From Limnohabitans sp. DM1 (GTDB lineage: Bacteria > Pseudomonadota > Gammaproteobacteria > Burkholderiales > Burkholderiaceae_C), in the NCBI RefSeq assembly GCF_001269385.1, contig NZ_CXOO01000031.1:1-64000 (forward strand): a stretch of 64,000 nt of DNA. The letters run 5' to 3'. Positions 38,101 to 47,234 of the stretch are shown in pieces (positions within the stretch are counted from its first letter, which is position 1; the number at the start of each line of letters is the position of its first letter). The notes under the pieces were generated by a model. It was not told where the DNA came from. It did not search any database and saw only the letters and a list, made by a program, of their open reading frames with translations. The translations under genes and the position numbers were made by a program.

Positions 38101-38790
38101 GTGTCAGCGTCGCCTTTGGTGACCCCACAAAAACCTGGGGAAATTGGTCAACTTTGTTCAGCCGCCCCGGCAAGCCGAAAATTGGATCGATCAACCAGGG
38201 CAGCACCCAGCACTTGGCGGCTCAATTGCCACCTTGGGCAATCTGCTGGTGCAAGTGTTTCCTTACAACGGCACACATGCAGTCATGAACGCATTGCGCG
38301 GGGGTCAAATTGACGCTTCGGTTGCAGTTTTAGGCCTGCCGAAACCACACATCAGTGCCAAGTCCGTGCGGCTGCTTGGCGTGATGGGCCAGCGTCGTCC
38401 CCAAGACATGCCGCAAGTGCCCACTGTGCGCGATTTGCTCGGACTGAGCCAGCTCAACGTGTCCTCGTGGAACGCCTTAGAGCCCCTGAAAACCCCTATA
38501 GATTCGGCCCGATGAAGTCTGAGCCGTGTGTTGCCCGTTGGGAGGATTTTGTGGGAGATTGCCAGCCAAGCGAAAAGCCTGTGGTCCACAAGCGTCTGAT
38601 CGCCAGCAGGGCTAGCTCCCACAAGGTGCAAGAATGAAGTCACCGTGCAAACTTCACAGGGCCGGATCAATAAGGTCATCGTGAATCGCCCGAACCAGGA
38701 ACTGGTCAACGTGCTTGCTCAGCCCGAGTTGGTCCAGCGCATGGCCTACTTCATCGTCCAAGCCAAATTTAAGCAACCATGGTGCTCAGA
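38101..38790 (+). pseudogene. Decayed Bug/TctC-family solute-binding protein gene
   Basis: Scattered in-frame pieces match Bug-type periplasmic binding proteins: a PGKPKIGSINQGSTQHLAAQ piece, then YNGTHAVMNALRGGQIDASV and SVRLLGVMGQRRPQDMPQVP in another frame, then NQELVNVLAQPELVQRM after the inserted repeat at 38496-38672. At least two frameshifts separate the pieces, and about 120 N-terminal residues including the signal peptide are missing. The gene is dead. Removing the inserted element plus one TA joins LKTP to KVIVNRPNQE in frame, so the insertion hit a gene that still had this frame locally. Confidence 0.85.
38496..38672 (+). mobile_element. MITE-like element, copy 2, inserted in the Bug pseudogene
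   Basis: A 173-bp core (38498-38670) lies between two TA dinucleotides. It matches copy 1 (11772-11944) closely along its whole length, with a few substitutions and small indels. Terminal inverted repeats and the internal stem (TTGTGGGAG at 38549-38557, CTCCCACAA at 38616-38624) are conserved. Without the element and one TA the host sequence reads AAAACCCCTAAGGTC, restoring the reading frame of the pseudogene. This supports a TA target duplication as made by Tc1/mariner-IS630 transposases. Confidence 0.85.
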
Positions 38791-38801
38791 AGCGATGGAG
38801 A

Positions 38802-40406
38802 TCAATCCACCCGAACCAGATGCCAGTCGATGCGGTTGTCAGGCCTGAAAACGACGCTGATGTTTTTGGTCATCGCCCATGAAATGAGCTGATTGTGCAG
38901 GGGGATCATGGCCACGTCGTCGCTTTGCAATTGCAAAGCGGTCGTCAACAAGCGCGAACGGGTGACGGGGTCAGACTCGGTTTTGGCGCGATCAATGAAG
39001 TTATCCAAAGCCGGGTTGCTGTATCGGCCCAGGTTGTAGGCGCCGTCACCACCTTTGCCGGTTGTTCGAACGAGCGATTGCAAGGTGTACAAAGCATCAA
39101 ACGTGGGCACGCCCCAGCCAATCAAATAAATGCTGGCCTCATAACGCTGCATCATGGGCAGGTAAAGGGGCGCATTGATGATCCGCAAACGGGCTTTGAT
39201 GCCCACCTTGGCCCACATGCCTGAGATGGCCTGGCAAATTTCACTGTCGTTGACATAGCGTCCGCTGGGACAAGCAAAGTCCACCGTGAGACCCTCTGCA
39301 TAACCTGCCTGAGTCAACAGTTTTTTGGCGATCTCCGGGGAATATGGCTGGCGAGCATGCAGCTTCTCGGTCCAGCCATTGACTTGGGGTGACACCAAAG
39401 CTCCGGTATTTTGGGATTGCTTGCGCATGATGATCTCGTGCAGGGAAGTCATGTCAATAGCTTGGTATAGCGCACGCCTGACCCGCAAGTCCTTCAGCGG
39501 GTTCTTGCCCTTGACACTGGAGCCAATCAATTCCGTTCTGAACTGGTCCATGCCCAGCATGATGGTTCGAAATTCCGGACCCGTGAGCACTTTCAGATCA
39601 TCATTTTTTTGCAACCTGTAAAGATCTTGCGGATTCGGGTCTTGCACCACATCCACGGTTTGATCTTGCAAAGCGTTGATGCGGGCGGTGTCCGAGCGAA
39701 TGGGGGTGTACACAATCTCAGTGACATTGCCTCCCATCTTGCCCCACCACTTGGGGTTTTTCACCAGGATGAATTGTTGACGTGGCACCCATTTCTTCAG
39801 GATGTAAGGTCCCGTTCCGTTGGTTTGACGGTGTGACGCCGTGTCCTGGTTGTTATTGATGTCTTTAGGCTCAACGGAGTCATTGGCCTGGGCCCAGGCT
39901 TTGCTCATGATCCGCAATTCAGTGAGCTGGGCCAGCAACACGGGGTCAGGCGCTTGCGTGAAGACATCCACTGTGAAATTGTCTACCTTCTCCACTTTTG
40001 CGATGCTGCCCATTTGCGCTATGAAGGTGGATGTCATGGCCGTAGCACGTCTCAATGAATACACCACGTCATCCGCAGTGAAATCGGAGCCATCATGAAA
40101 TTTGACACCCTGGCGCAGGGTGAAGCGCCATTGCAAAGGCGTCACCATTTTCCAGCTGGTGGCCAGCATGGGTTCCGGCTTGAAGTTACGAGAATTGAAA
40201 TACACCAAGGACTCATAGACCGCAGCGTGCACGCCATTTTGAAAGCCATTGATTTGGGAATGGATGTCCCAAGTCGTAACGTCACTGGCGCCCGTCCATC
40301 GCACCGTTTTTGACCACGCTGGAAGTGTTGTGCAACAGATTGCCAATCCCACCAGCCCCGCGTGCACGGTATGTCCAATCAAACTCAACTTGCGTAAATG
40401 TTGCAT
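38802..40406 (-). CDS. Peptide-type ABC transporter substrate-binding protein, paralogue C
   Basis: This family-5 (DppA/OppA-like) periplasmic binding protein is about 534 residues with a signal peptide (LVGLAICCTTLPAWS). Features: DVTTWDIHSQINGFQNGVHA, GVKFHDGSDFTADDVVYSLR and YEASIYLIGWGVPTFDALYT. It closely resembles paralogue A at 47234-48841, far more than paralogue B. The ATG at 40406 (MQHLRKLS) matches the start of paralogue A; an upstream in-frame start at 40436 exists. It follows the dppF-like gene after an AT-rich 80-base gap, so it may be a recent duplicate with its own expression. Confidence 0.9.
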   Translation of the reverse strand: MQHLRKLSLIGHTVHAGLVGLAICCTTLPAWSKTVRWTGASDVTTWDIHSQINGFQNGVHAAVYESLVYFNSRNFKPEPMLATSWKMVTPLQWRFTLRQGVKFHDGSDFTADDVVYSLRRATAMTSTFIAQMGSIAKVEKVDNFTVDVFTQAPDPVLLAQLTELRIMSKAWAQANDSVEPKDINNNQDTASHRQTNGTGPYILKKWVPRQQFILVKNPKWWGKMGGNVTEIVYTPIRSDTARINALQDQTVDVVQDPNPQDLYRLQKNDDLKVLTGPEFRTIMLGMDQFRTELIGSSVKGKNPLKDLRVRRALYQAIDMTSLHEIIMRKQSQNTGALVSPQVNGWTEKLHARQPYSPEIAKKLLTQAGYAEGLTVDFACPSGRYVNDSEICQAISGMWAKVGIKARLRIINAPLYLPMMQRYEASIYLIGWGVPTFDALYTLQSLVRTTGKGGDGAYNLGRYSNPALDNFIDRAKTESDPVTRSRLLTTALQLQSDDVAMIPLHNQLISWAMTKNISVVFRPDNRIDWHLVRVD

Positions 40407-40486
40407 ATGCACCTCGAATGGGTGCATTTTGGGCAATTTGGATGAATTGAAATATTAAATAATCAAAATTCAACTAAAAAACTACT

Positions 40487-41494
40487 TTAATTTACAGCAT
40501 GACATGCGATTTTGATCCCTCTGAGTTCGCGCAAGGGCGGACGCTCTGATCTGCAGATATCGGTGGCCTGAGGGCAGCGCGGGTGGAAAGTGCAGCCGCT
40601 CGGTGGGTTGAGCGGGTTGGGCACCTCGCCTTGCACCGGGGTGCGGGCTCGGCCGGTGTCGTGCATCTTCGGAATCGCGTCCAGCAGCATCTTGGTGTAG
40701 GGGTGCTGCGGGTTGCCAAACAGGGTGTGTTTGTCGGCCAGCTCCACCAGTCGGCCCAAATACATCACGCCCACCTGGTCACTCACATGGCGCACCACAG
40801 CCAGGTTGTGGCTGATGAACAGATACGTCAAGCCGCGCTCGCGCTGCAGGTCCTTCATGATGTTGAGCACCTGCGCCTGCACGCTCACGTCGAGCGCTGA
40901 GGTTGGCTCGTCACACACCAAAAATTCCGGCGCGGTGGCCAAAGCGCGGGCGATCGAGATGCGCTGGCGCTGACCACCCGAGAACTGGTGCGGGTACTTG
41001 ACCATGTCGAGCGGCGACAAGCCCACCGACTTGAGCAACTCGGCCACACGGGCTTTGAGCTCTTCGGCATCGCTGATCAAGCCGTGCTCTTTGAGCGGCT
41101 CGCCAATGATGTTGTCCACCGTCCAGCGCGGATTCAGGCTGGCATAGGGGTCCTGGAAAATCATCTGGATGCGCTGGCGCATGGCCTTGGCATCGTTCGA
41201 TTTGAAAGCGGCGTGCGCGTCTTGGCCATCGAAGGTCAGGCCGCCGCGTGTGGGCTCGTAAAGGCCCACCAGCAAGCGGGCCACGGTGCTTTTGCCACAA
41301 CCGGACTCGCCCACCAAGGCGAGTGTTTTGCCGCGCTCGATCTCGAAGCTCACGCCGTCCACGGCGTTGAGCATCTGGCGCGGCTTGCGCTCGATCACAC
41401 GGTTGAGCCACGGGGCCGACACGTCAAAGGTTTTGGCCAGGTCGTGTGCCACGACCAGAGGTTGCGTCTTGGCGTTGGTCATGTTGTCGCTCAT
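40487..41494 (-). CDS. Peptide-type ABC transporter ATP-binding protein (DppF/OppF-like)
   Basis: This 335-residue ATPase has Walker A (GESGCGKST), Q-loop (MIFQDPYASLNP), signature (FSGGQRQRISIARAL), Walker B (FLVCDEPTSALD) and the C-terminal Cys-rich oligopeptide-transporter region (SGCTFHPRCPQATDIC). The ATG at 41494 overlaps the preceding ATPase stop by 4 bases. It pairs with the DppD-like subunit to drive uptake. Confidence 0.93.
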   Translation of the reverse strand: MSDNMTNAKTQPLVVAHDLAKTFDVSAPWLNRVIERKPRQMLNAVDGVSFEIERGKTLALVGESGCGKSTVARLLVGLYEPTRGGLTFDGQDAHAAFKSNDAKAMRQRIQMIFQDPYASLNPRWTVDNIIGEPLKEHGLISDAEELKARVAELLKSVGLSPLDMVKYPHQFSGGQRQRISIARALATAPEFLVCDEPTSALDVSVQAQVLNIMKDLQRERGLTYLFISHNLAVVRHVSDQVGVMYLGRLVELADKHTLFGNPQHPYTKMLLDAIPKMHDTGRARTPVQGEVPNPLNPPSGCTFHPRCPQATDICRSERPPLRELRGIKIACHAVN

Positions 41495-42459
41495 GCCGCG
41501 CTCCCGTCGTGCAACCAGCAAGCGGCCTGGGTCACACCAGCCTGGACCAAATTGGGTCGGTCCTGGCGGCAGCGGTCAAAGGCTTTGGGGCAGCGCGGGT
41601 TGAAGGCGCAGCCTTGCGGGATGGCGTTCAGGCGCGGCATCGCGCCGTCAATTTGGTTCAGGCGTTCGCGGTCACTGTCCATGTCGGGGATCGAGGCCAT
41701 CAGGCCTGCGGTGTAAGGGTGGGCCGGGTGGTTGATGACCTGGTGCACCGGGCCGATTTCGGCCACGCGCCCGGCGTACAACACGGCCACGCGGTCACAG
41801 GTCTCAGCGATCACACCCATGTCGTGCGTGATCAGCATGACGGCAGCGCCCCGGTCCTTGCAGACCTTTTTGAGCAAGCTGATGATCTGCGCCTGGATCG
41901 ACACATCGAGCGCCGTGGTCGGCTCGTCGGCCACAATCAGTTGCGGCTCGGCCGCCAGGGCCAAAGCAATCACCACGCGCTGGCGCATGCCGCCCGAAAA
42001 CTGGTGCGGGTAATGGTCGATGCGCTCTTCGGCAGCCGAAATGCCGGTGTCCTTGAGCAGTTGGATGGCGCGTTGCCGCGCCTCTTGGGGCGTCACGGGC
42101 AGGTGGGCCAAAATGGTTTCGGTCAGTTGCCTGCCGATGCTGTACAGCGGGTTGAGCGAGGTCAACGGGTCCTGAAAAATCGCACCGATCTTGCGGCCCC
42201 GGATGTGACGCATCTCGTCGTTGTTCAGGTGGTCGATGCGCTGGCCCTCGAGCAAGATTTGCCCCCCGGCCACACGGCCCGGCGGCTCCAGCAGGCCAAT
42301 GATGGCCGCGCCCGTGAGCGACTTACCTGCGCCCGATTCGCCCACCACCCCCAGAATTTCACCGGGGGCGATGTCGAAAGAAATATCGTCCAGCGCACGC
42401 AGTGTGCCGTGGCGACTGGGGAATTCCACCACCAGGTTTTTGACTTGTAAAAGACTCAT
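41491..42459 (-). CDS. Peptide-type ABC transporter ATP-binding protein (DppD/OppD-like)
   Basis: This 322-residue ATPase has Walker A (GESGAGKSLTGA), Q-loop (IFQDPLTSLNPLYSIG), signature (FSGGMRQRVVIALAL), Walker B (LIVADEPTTALD) and a C-terminal CAFNPRCPKAFDRC motif. It overlaps both neighbours by 4 bases, so translation of the permease-ATPase-ATPase set is coupled. Confidence 0.93.
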   Translation of the reverse strand: MSLLQVKNLVVEFPSRHGTLRALDDISFDIAPGEILGVVGESGAGKSLTGAAIIGLLEPPGRVAGGQILLEGQRIDHLNNDEMRHIRGRKIGAIFQDPLTSLNPLYSIGRQLTETILAHLPVTPQEARQRAIQLLKDTGISAAEERIDHYPHQFSGGMRQRVVIALALAAEPQLIVADEPTTALDVSIQAQIISLLKKVCKDRGAAVMLITHDMGVIAETCDRVAVLYAGRVAEIGPVHQVINHPAHPYTAGLMASIPDMDSDRERLNQIDGAMPRLNAIPQGCAFNPRCPKAFDRCRQDRPNLVQAGVTQAACWLHDGSAA

Positions 42460-43367
42460 CGCAATCTCGGATTCAGCGCGTCGCGCAACCAGTCACCCAG
42501 CAAGTTGACCGACAAGGCGATCAGCACCAGCATCAGGCCCGGGAAAATCGTGATCCACCACTCACCCGAGAACAAATAATCGTTGCCCACGCGAATGAGC
42601 GTGCCCAGCGATGGCGAGGTGGGCGGTGCGCCCACCCCCAGAAACGACAGCGTCGCCTCGGTGATGATGGCGGTCGCCACCTGGATGGTGGCCAGCACCA
42701 TGACCGGGCCCATCACGTTGGGCAGCACATGCTTGACCATGATGCGCAGCGAGGGCACGCCCGTCACACGCGCGGCTTGCACGTATTCCTTGTTGCGTTC
42801 CACCAACGTGGTGCCACGCACCGTGCGGGCGTATTGCACCCAACCCGTGAGCGAGATCGAGATGATCAGCACGCCGAAGGCCAGGGACTCGTGCGCATTG
42901 GGAAACAGCGCACGACCCACACCCGCGATCAAAAGGGCCACCAAAATGGCGGGGAAAGACAGCATCACATCGCACAGGCGCATGAGCAAGGCGTCGATCC
43001 AGCCCCCCCGAAAACCCGCCAGCAAACCCAGACCCACGCCCACCACCACCGACAAAATGACGGAAGCCAGGCCCACCACCAAGGAGATGCGCGAGCCGTA
43101 GATGATGGCCGACAAAATGTCCCGGCCCTGGTCATCGGTGCCCAGCAAGAACTTGGTGCTGCCACCCTCCATCCAGGCCGGGGGCAAGCGGGCGTCGCTC
43201 AGCTCCAGCGTGGCCAGATCAAACGGGTTGGTGGGTGACACCCAGCCGGCGAACACGGCCGCGAACAGGCACACAAAGGCAATCGCTGCCGCCACCATGG
43301 CGGTGGGCGACTGGCGGAAGCTGTAGCCCACATCGCTGTGGAGCCAACGGGTCAAGGCATTGCTCAT
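42456..43367 (-). CDS. Peptide-type ABC transporter permease (DppC/OppC-like)
   Basis: This protein of about 303 residues has an N-terminal helix, the LGTDDQGRDILSAIIYGSRI segment of OppC-type permeases, about six helices and the EAA-like loop (EYVQAARVTGVPSLRIMVKH). The ATG at 43367 lies just after the stop of the binding-protein gene; a GTG at 43373 is also possible. Confidence 0.92.
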   Translation of the reverse strand: MSNALTRWLHSDVGYSFRQSPTAMVAAAIAFVCLFAAVFAGWVSPTNPFDLATLELSDARLPPAWMEGGSTKFLLGTDDQGRDILSAIIYGSRISLVVGLASVILSVVVGVGLGLLAGFRGGWIDALLMRLCDVMLSFPAILVALLIAGVGRALFPNAHESLAFGVLIISISLTGWVQYARTVRGTTLVERNKEYVQAARVTGVPSLRIMVKHVLPNVMGPVMVLATIQVATAIITEATLSFLGVGAPPTSPSLGTLIRVGNDYLFSGEWWITIFPGLMLVLIALSVNLLGDWLRDALNPRLR

Positions 43368-43369
43368 GG

Positions 43370-44959
43370 TCACTTCACAGAGATGGACTTGAAGGGCATG
43401 TAGTTGTCACCACGCTGGACCAGGGTGACCTTTTTGCTGGTGCCCCAGGCCAAGGCCTGTTGGTGCAAAGGCAGGTGACCGATGTCGGCGCTGTGCAGCT
43501 CAAAGGACTCGCGGATCATGGCGTTGCGCTTGGCTTGGTCGGTCTCGCTTTGCACCTTGATCATCAACTCGTCGACCTTGGGGTTGCAGTAAGAGCCCAG
43601 GTTGAACTGGCCTGCACCCTTGTCGTCGGGGCAACGCATCAGCGCGTTCAGGGCGTTGTGCGCGTCATAGGTGCTGGGGGTCCAGCCCAACAAATAGAAG
43701 CTGGTGTCGCGGCGCAGGATTTTGGGGAAATACGTGCCCTTGGTTTCGGCCTTGAGGTTGACCTTGATGTTCACGCGTGCCAGGTTGGCCGCCACGGCTT
43801 CGCAGATCTGGCCGTCGTTCACATAGCGGTCGTTCGGGCAGTTCATGTCGATGGTGAAGCCTGTGGGGTAACCGGCTTCGGCCAGCAGCTTTTTGGAGGC
43901 CTCGGGGTCGAAGGGCAGGCGCTTGTTCAGATCGGGGTTGAAGCCGTTGATGCCCGGGCCCACCATCAGGGCGCTGGGGTTGGAGGCACCGCGCATCACC
44001 ACACGCTTGATGCCTTCGATGTCGATGGCTTGGTAGAAGGCCTGGCGCACGCGCTTGTCCTTGAAGGGGTTCTTGCCCTTCACGCTGGAATACAGCAACT
44101 CGTCACGTTTTTGGTCCATGCCCAAAAAGATGGTGCGCAGCTCGGGAGCCACCAGGGCGCGGGCATTGGGGCTGGCGTTGATGCGGGGCACGTCCTGCAC
44201 AGGCACGGGCTCCATCACGTCGATCTCACCGGACAACAGGGCCGCGACGCGGGTGGGGTCGTTGGCAATGACCGAGAAGATGACTTCGTCCACATTGCCT
44301 TCGATCTTGCCCCAGTAGTTGCCGTTGCGAACAAAAGTGGTGCGCACATTGGGCTGGCGCTCGCGCAGGCGGTAGGGGCCTGTGCCGTTGGCGCGGAAGG
44401 AAGCGGCGTTTTCAATGCCTTTGCGGCGGTCTACCGGGCGCGTGGCCTGGTTGTCCTCGCACCACTTCTTGCTCATGATGTACACGGTCGACAACACGTT
44501 GGGCAAGATCGGGAACGGGGCTTTGGTCTCGATCTCGATGGTGTGGCTGTTGATCTTGCGCACTTCCTTGATGTCGTTGGTGTTGCTGCGCATGTCCGAG
44601 CCTTCACCTGCAGCGCGGTTGAGCGAGAACACCACGTCGTCGGCGGTGAAAGGCGTATCGTCATGGAAGCGCACGTTCTTGCGCAGTTCAAAGCGCCACA
44701 CGGTGGGTGAGGTCTGCTTCCACGAAGTGGCCAGGCCGGCCTCGAACTTCAGGTCTTTGCTGACACCGACCAGCGATTCGTAGATGTTGTTGGTCACGCT
44801 CAATTGCAGCGACTCGTTGAGCGAATGCGGGTCCATGGACAAGGCATCGCCCTGGTTGGCCACGCGCAGTGTGGCCGCGTGGGCACCGCCCGCAGCCAAG
44901 GCCAAGGCAGACACCACGGCCAAAGCGGTCAATGTGCGGTTAAAGGAATGCATGCGCAT
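43370..44959 (-). CDS. Peptide-type ABC transporter substrate-binding protein, paralogue B
   Basis: This 529-residue family-5 binding protein has a clear signal peptide (LTALAVVSALALAAGGAHAA) and the motifs NVRFHDDTPFTADDVVFSLN and YLLGWTPSTYDAHNALNALM. A strong ribosome site (CAGGAG) precedes the ATG at 44959. It is clearly diverged from paralogues A and C, so it probably recognises other ligands. It lies inside the operon between the amidohydrolase and the DppC-like permease. Confidence 0.92.
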   Translation of the reverse strand: MRMHSFNRTLTALAVVSALALAAGGAHAATLRVANQGDALSMDPHSLNESLQLSVTNNIYESLVGVSKDLKFEAGLATSWKQTSPTVWRFELRKNVRFHDDTPFTADDVVFSLNRAAGEGSDMRSNTNDIKEVRKINSHTIEIETKAPFPILPNVLSTVYIMSKKWCEDNQATRPVDRRKGIENAASFRANGTGPYRLRERQPNVRTTFVRNGNYWGKIEGNVDEVIFSVIANDPTRVAALLSGEIDVMEPVPVQDVPRINASPNARALVAPELRTIFLGMDQKRDELLYSSVKGKNPFKDKRVRQAFYQAIDIEGIKRVVMRGASNPSALMVGPGINGFNPDLNKRLPFDPEASKKLLAEAGYPTGFTIDMNCPNDRYVNDGQICEAVAANLARVNIKVNLKAETKGTYFPKILRRDTSFYLLGWTPSTYDAHNALNALMRCPDDKGAGQFNLGSYCNPKVDELMIKVQSETDQAKRNAMIRESFELHSADIGHLPLHQQALAWGTSKKVTLVQRGDNYMPFKSISVK

Positions 44960-45000
44960 GAAAAACTCCTGATAGTGGTCAGTGAAAGAGGTTGAAAAAA

Positions 45001-46251
45001 TCATGAACTGCTCAAGGCAGAACTCAATGGCAAAGCCTGCTCGATCAAGCTGGCATGTAAAGCTGCACCCAAGGGCAGGATGTCGTCGTTGAAGTCGTAG
45101 CGGCTGTTGTGCAGCGGATGCGGGCCAGGGCCATGCGGCAGGCCTTGGCCAATGCGGATGTATGCGCCGGGCTTGGCCTGGAGCATGAACGAGAAATCTT
45201 CGCCGCCCATGCTGGGCAGCATGTCGCGCCAGACCTTGTCTTCGCCCACCAAAGCGGCTGCCACGTCGCAGGCAAACTGCGCTTCGGGCACGGTGTTCAC
45301 GGTGGCGGGGTAGACGCGCTCGTAAGTCAGTTCGGCCGAGGCCCCAAAGCCTTGGGCCACACCGTTGCACAAGGCGCGCAGGCGGTCTTCGATCTGGTCT
45401 TGCACGCGCTCGCTGTAAGTGCGCACCGTGCCCACCAAGGTGGCCTCGCCCGGGATCACGCTCATGGCGCCGGGGTGGCCGGCCTGCATCGAGCAGATGC
45501 TGATGACCGCTTGGTCGAAAGCCGACAGGTTGCGCGAGACCACGCTTTGCGCGGCCGTGATGATGTGGCCGGCCACCAGCACCGGGTCCACCCCCTGGTG
45601 TGGACGTGCGCCATGTCCGCCTTTGCCGATGATGCGGATCTCGATGCGGTCTACCGCCGCCTGCATGGGGCCGGGGGTGATGCCGATCACGCCCAAGGGC
45701 GTCTCGGGGGAGTTGTGCTGGGCATAGACCTGCTCGCAGGGAAAGCGCTCAAACAGGCCGTCTTGCATCATGGCGCGGGCACCCGCATAGCCCTCTTCTC
45801 CGGGCTGAAAAATCAGCACGGCCGTGCCATCAAAACGACGGGTTTCAGCCAGATAACGCGCCGCACCCATCAGCATGGCGGTGTGGCCGTCGTGGCCACA
45901 GCCGTGCATCAGGCCGGGCGTGCCCGATTTCCAGGTGCATTCGTTGTGCTCGGTCAACGGCAGCGCGTCCATATCGGCACGCAGGCCGATCATGCGGCCC
46001 GGGTTGCTCGCCGAACGGCCCTGGCCATGCACCAAAGCCACCACGCCGGTTTTGCCGATGCCGGTGTGGATGCTGTCCACGCAACAGACCTTGAGCATCT
46101 CGGCCACGCGGCCCGAGGTGTACACCTCTTCAAAGCCCAGCTCGGGGTGGGCGTGCAGGTCGCGCCGAAAAGCCGTGAGTTCGGGGTGGAACTGGGCAAT
46201 TCGGACAAAAGCAGCGCCCCGCCCCAACACCGATTGCAAAGAAGCGCCCAT
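45001..46251 (-). CDS. M20-family amidohydrolase (hippurate hydrolase/IAA-amino-acid hydrolase type)
   Basis: This 416-residue metallopeptidase has the M20D motifs DLHAHPELGFEE, LRADMDALPL, GCGHDGHTAML, FQPGEEGYAGA and MGGEDFSFML, which hold the two metals and the catalytic Glu. It likely cleaves N-acyl or N-aroyl amino acids. The ATG at 46251 starts 2 bases after the permease stop; the longer open frame upstream lies inside the permease gene. Its place within the transporter operon suggests it hydrolyses the imported compound in the cytoplasm, as it has no signal peptide. Confidence 0.92.
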   Translation of the reverse strand: MGASLQSVLGRGAAFVRIAQFHPELTAFRRDLHAHPELGFEEVYTSGRVAEMLKVCCVDSIHTGIGKTGVVALVHGQGRSASNPGRMIGLRADMDALPLTEHNECTWKSGTPGLMHGCGHDGHTAMLMGAARYLAETRRFDGTAVLIFQPGEEGYAGARAMMQDGLFERFPCEQVYAQHNSPETPLGVIGITPGPMQAAVDRIEIRIIGKGGHGARPHQGVDPVLVAGHIITAAQSVVSRNLSAFDQAVISICSMQAGHPGAMSVIPGEATLVGTVRTYSERVQDQIEDRLRALCNGVAQGFGASAELTYERVYPATVNTVPEAQFACDVAAALVGEDKVWRDMLPSMGGEDFSFMLQAKPGAYIRIGQGLPHGPGPHPLHNSRYDFNDDILPLGAALHASLIEQALPLSSALSSS

Positions 46252-46253
46252 GC

Positions 46254-47234
46254 TCAATGCCCCCCGGGCTTGCCCACGCGCAGACGTGGGTCGACCACAA
46301 AATAAAGCAAATCCACCACCAAATTGATGACGACAAAAATCAGCGCAATCAGGCACAAATAAGCCGCCATGACTGGAATGTCGGCAAAGGTCACTGCCTG
46401 AATGAACAGCAAGCCCATGCCGGGCCACTGAAACACCGTCTCGGTGATGATGGCGAACGCGATCAAACCGCCCAACTGCAAACCGGTGATGGTGAGCACG
46501 GGCACCAAGGTGTTCTTGAGCGCATGGCCAAAGTGGATGGCGCGGTTGGACAGGCCGCGAGCCCGGGCGAACTTGATGTAGTCGGTGCGCAGCACCTCCA
46601 GCATCTCGGCGCGCACCAGGCGCATGATGAGCGTGAGCTGAAAAATGGCCAGTGTGACGGCGGGCAGCACGATGTGGTGCCACCCCTTGGCCGTCATCAA
46701 ACCGCTGGACCACCAGCCCATCTGCACCACTTCACCCCGACCAAAACTGGGAAACCAGCCCAGCATCACGGCAAACACCAAAATCAACAAGATGCCGATC
46801 AGGAAAGTAGGCAGTGACACCCCCAAGAGCGACACCGTCATGATGAGCTGGCTGGCCCAGGTGCCCCGGCGCAAGGCCGCGTACACCCCCATCGGGATGC
46901 CAATGAGCAGCGCCAGCGTGGCCGCCACCAGCGCCAACTCCAGCGTGGCCGGCAAGCGCTCGGCAATCAGGCGCGAGACCTTGGCGCCTTGGCGCAGGCT
47001 CAGGCCAAACTCGCCTTGCACCGCGTTGGACAGGAAGTGCCAGAACTGCACAAAAAACGGTTGGTCCAGGCCCAGGCCTTGGCGCAGCTCCTTGATTTGA
47101 TCGGGCGTGGCGTCTTGGCCCAACAAAAACACCACCGGATCACCCACATACTGGAACAGCAAAAACGCAATGAACGCGACTGTCACCATGACCACCACGG
47201 CCTGAATCAGCCGCTGCAAAATAAAAGCGAGCAT
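46254..47234 (-). CDS. Peptide-type ABC transporter permease (DppB/OppB-like)
   Basis: This 326-residue permease has the OppB-type start (MLAFILQRLIQAVVVMVTVA), GEFGLSLRQGAKVSRLIAER, about six helices and the EAA-like loop (DYIKFARARGLSNRAIHFGH). It overlaps the upstream binding-protein gene by one base. Its partner permease is four kilobases downstream, an unusual separation. Confidence 0.92.
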   Translation of the reverse strand: MLAFILQRLIQAVVVMVTVAFIAFLLFQYVGDPVVFLLGQDATPDQIKELRQGLGLDQPFFVQFWHFLSNAVQGEFGLSLRQGAKVSRLIAERLPATLELALVAATLALLIGIPMGVYAALRRGTWASQLIMTVSLLGVSLPTFLIGILLILVFAVMLGWFPSFGRGEVVQMGWWSSGLMTAKGWHHIVLPAVTLAIFQLTLIMRLVRAEMLEVLRTDYIKFARARGLSNRAIHFGHALKNTLVPVLTITGLQLGGLIAFAIITETVFQWPGMGLLFIQAVTFADIPVMAAYLCLIALIFVVINLVVDLLYFVVDPRLRVGKPGGH

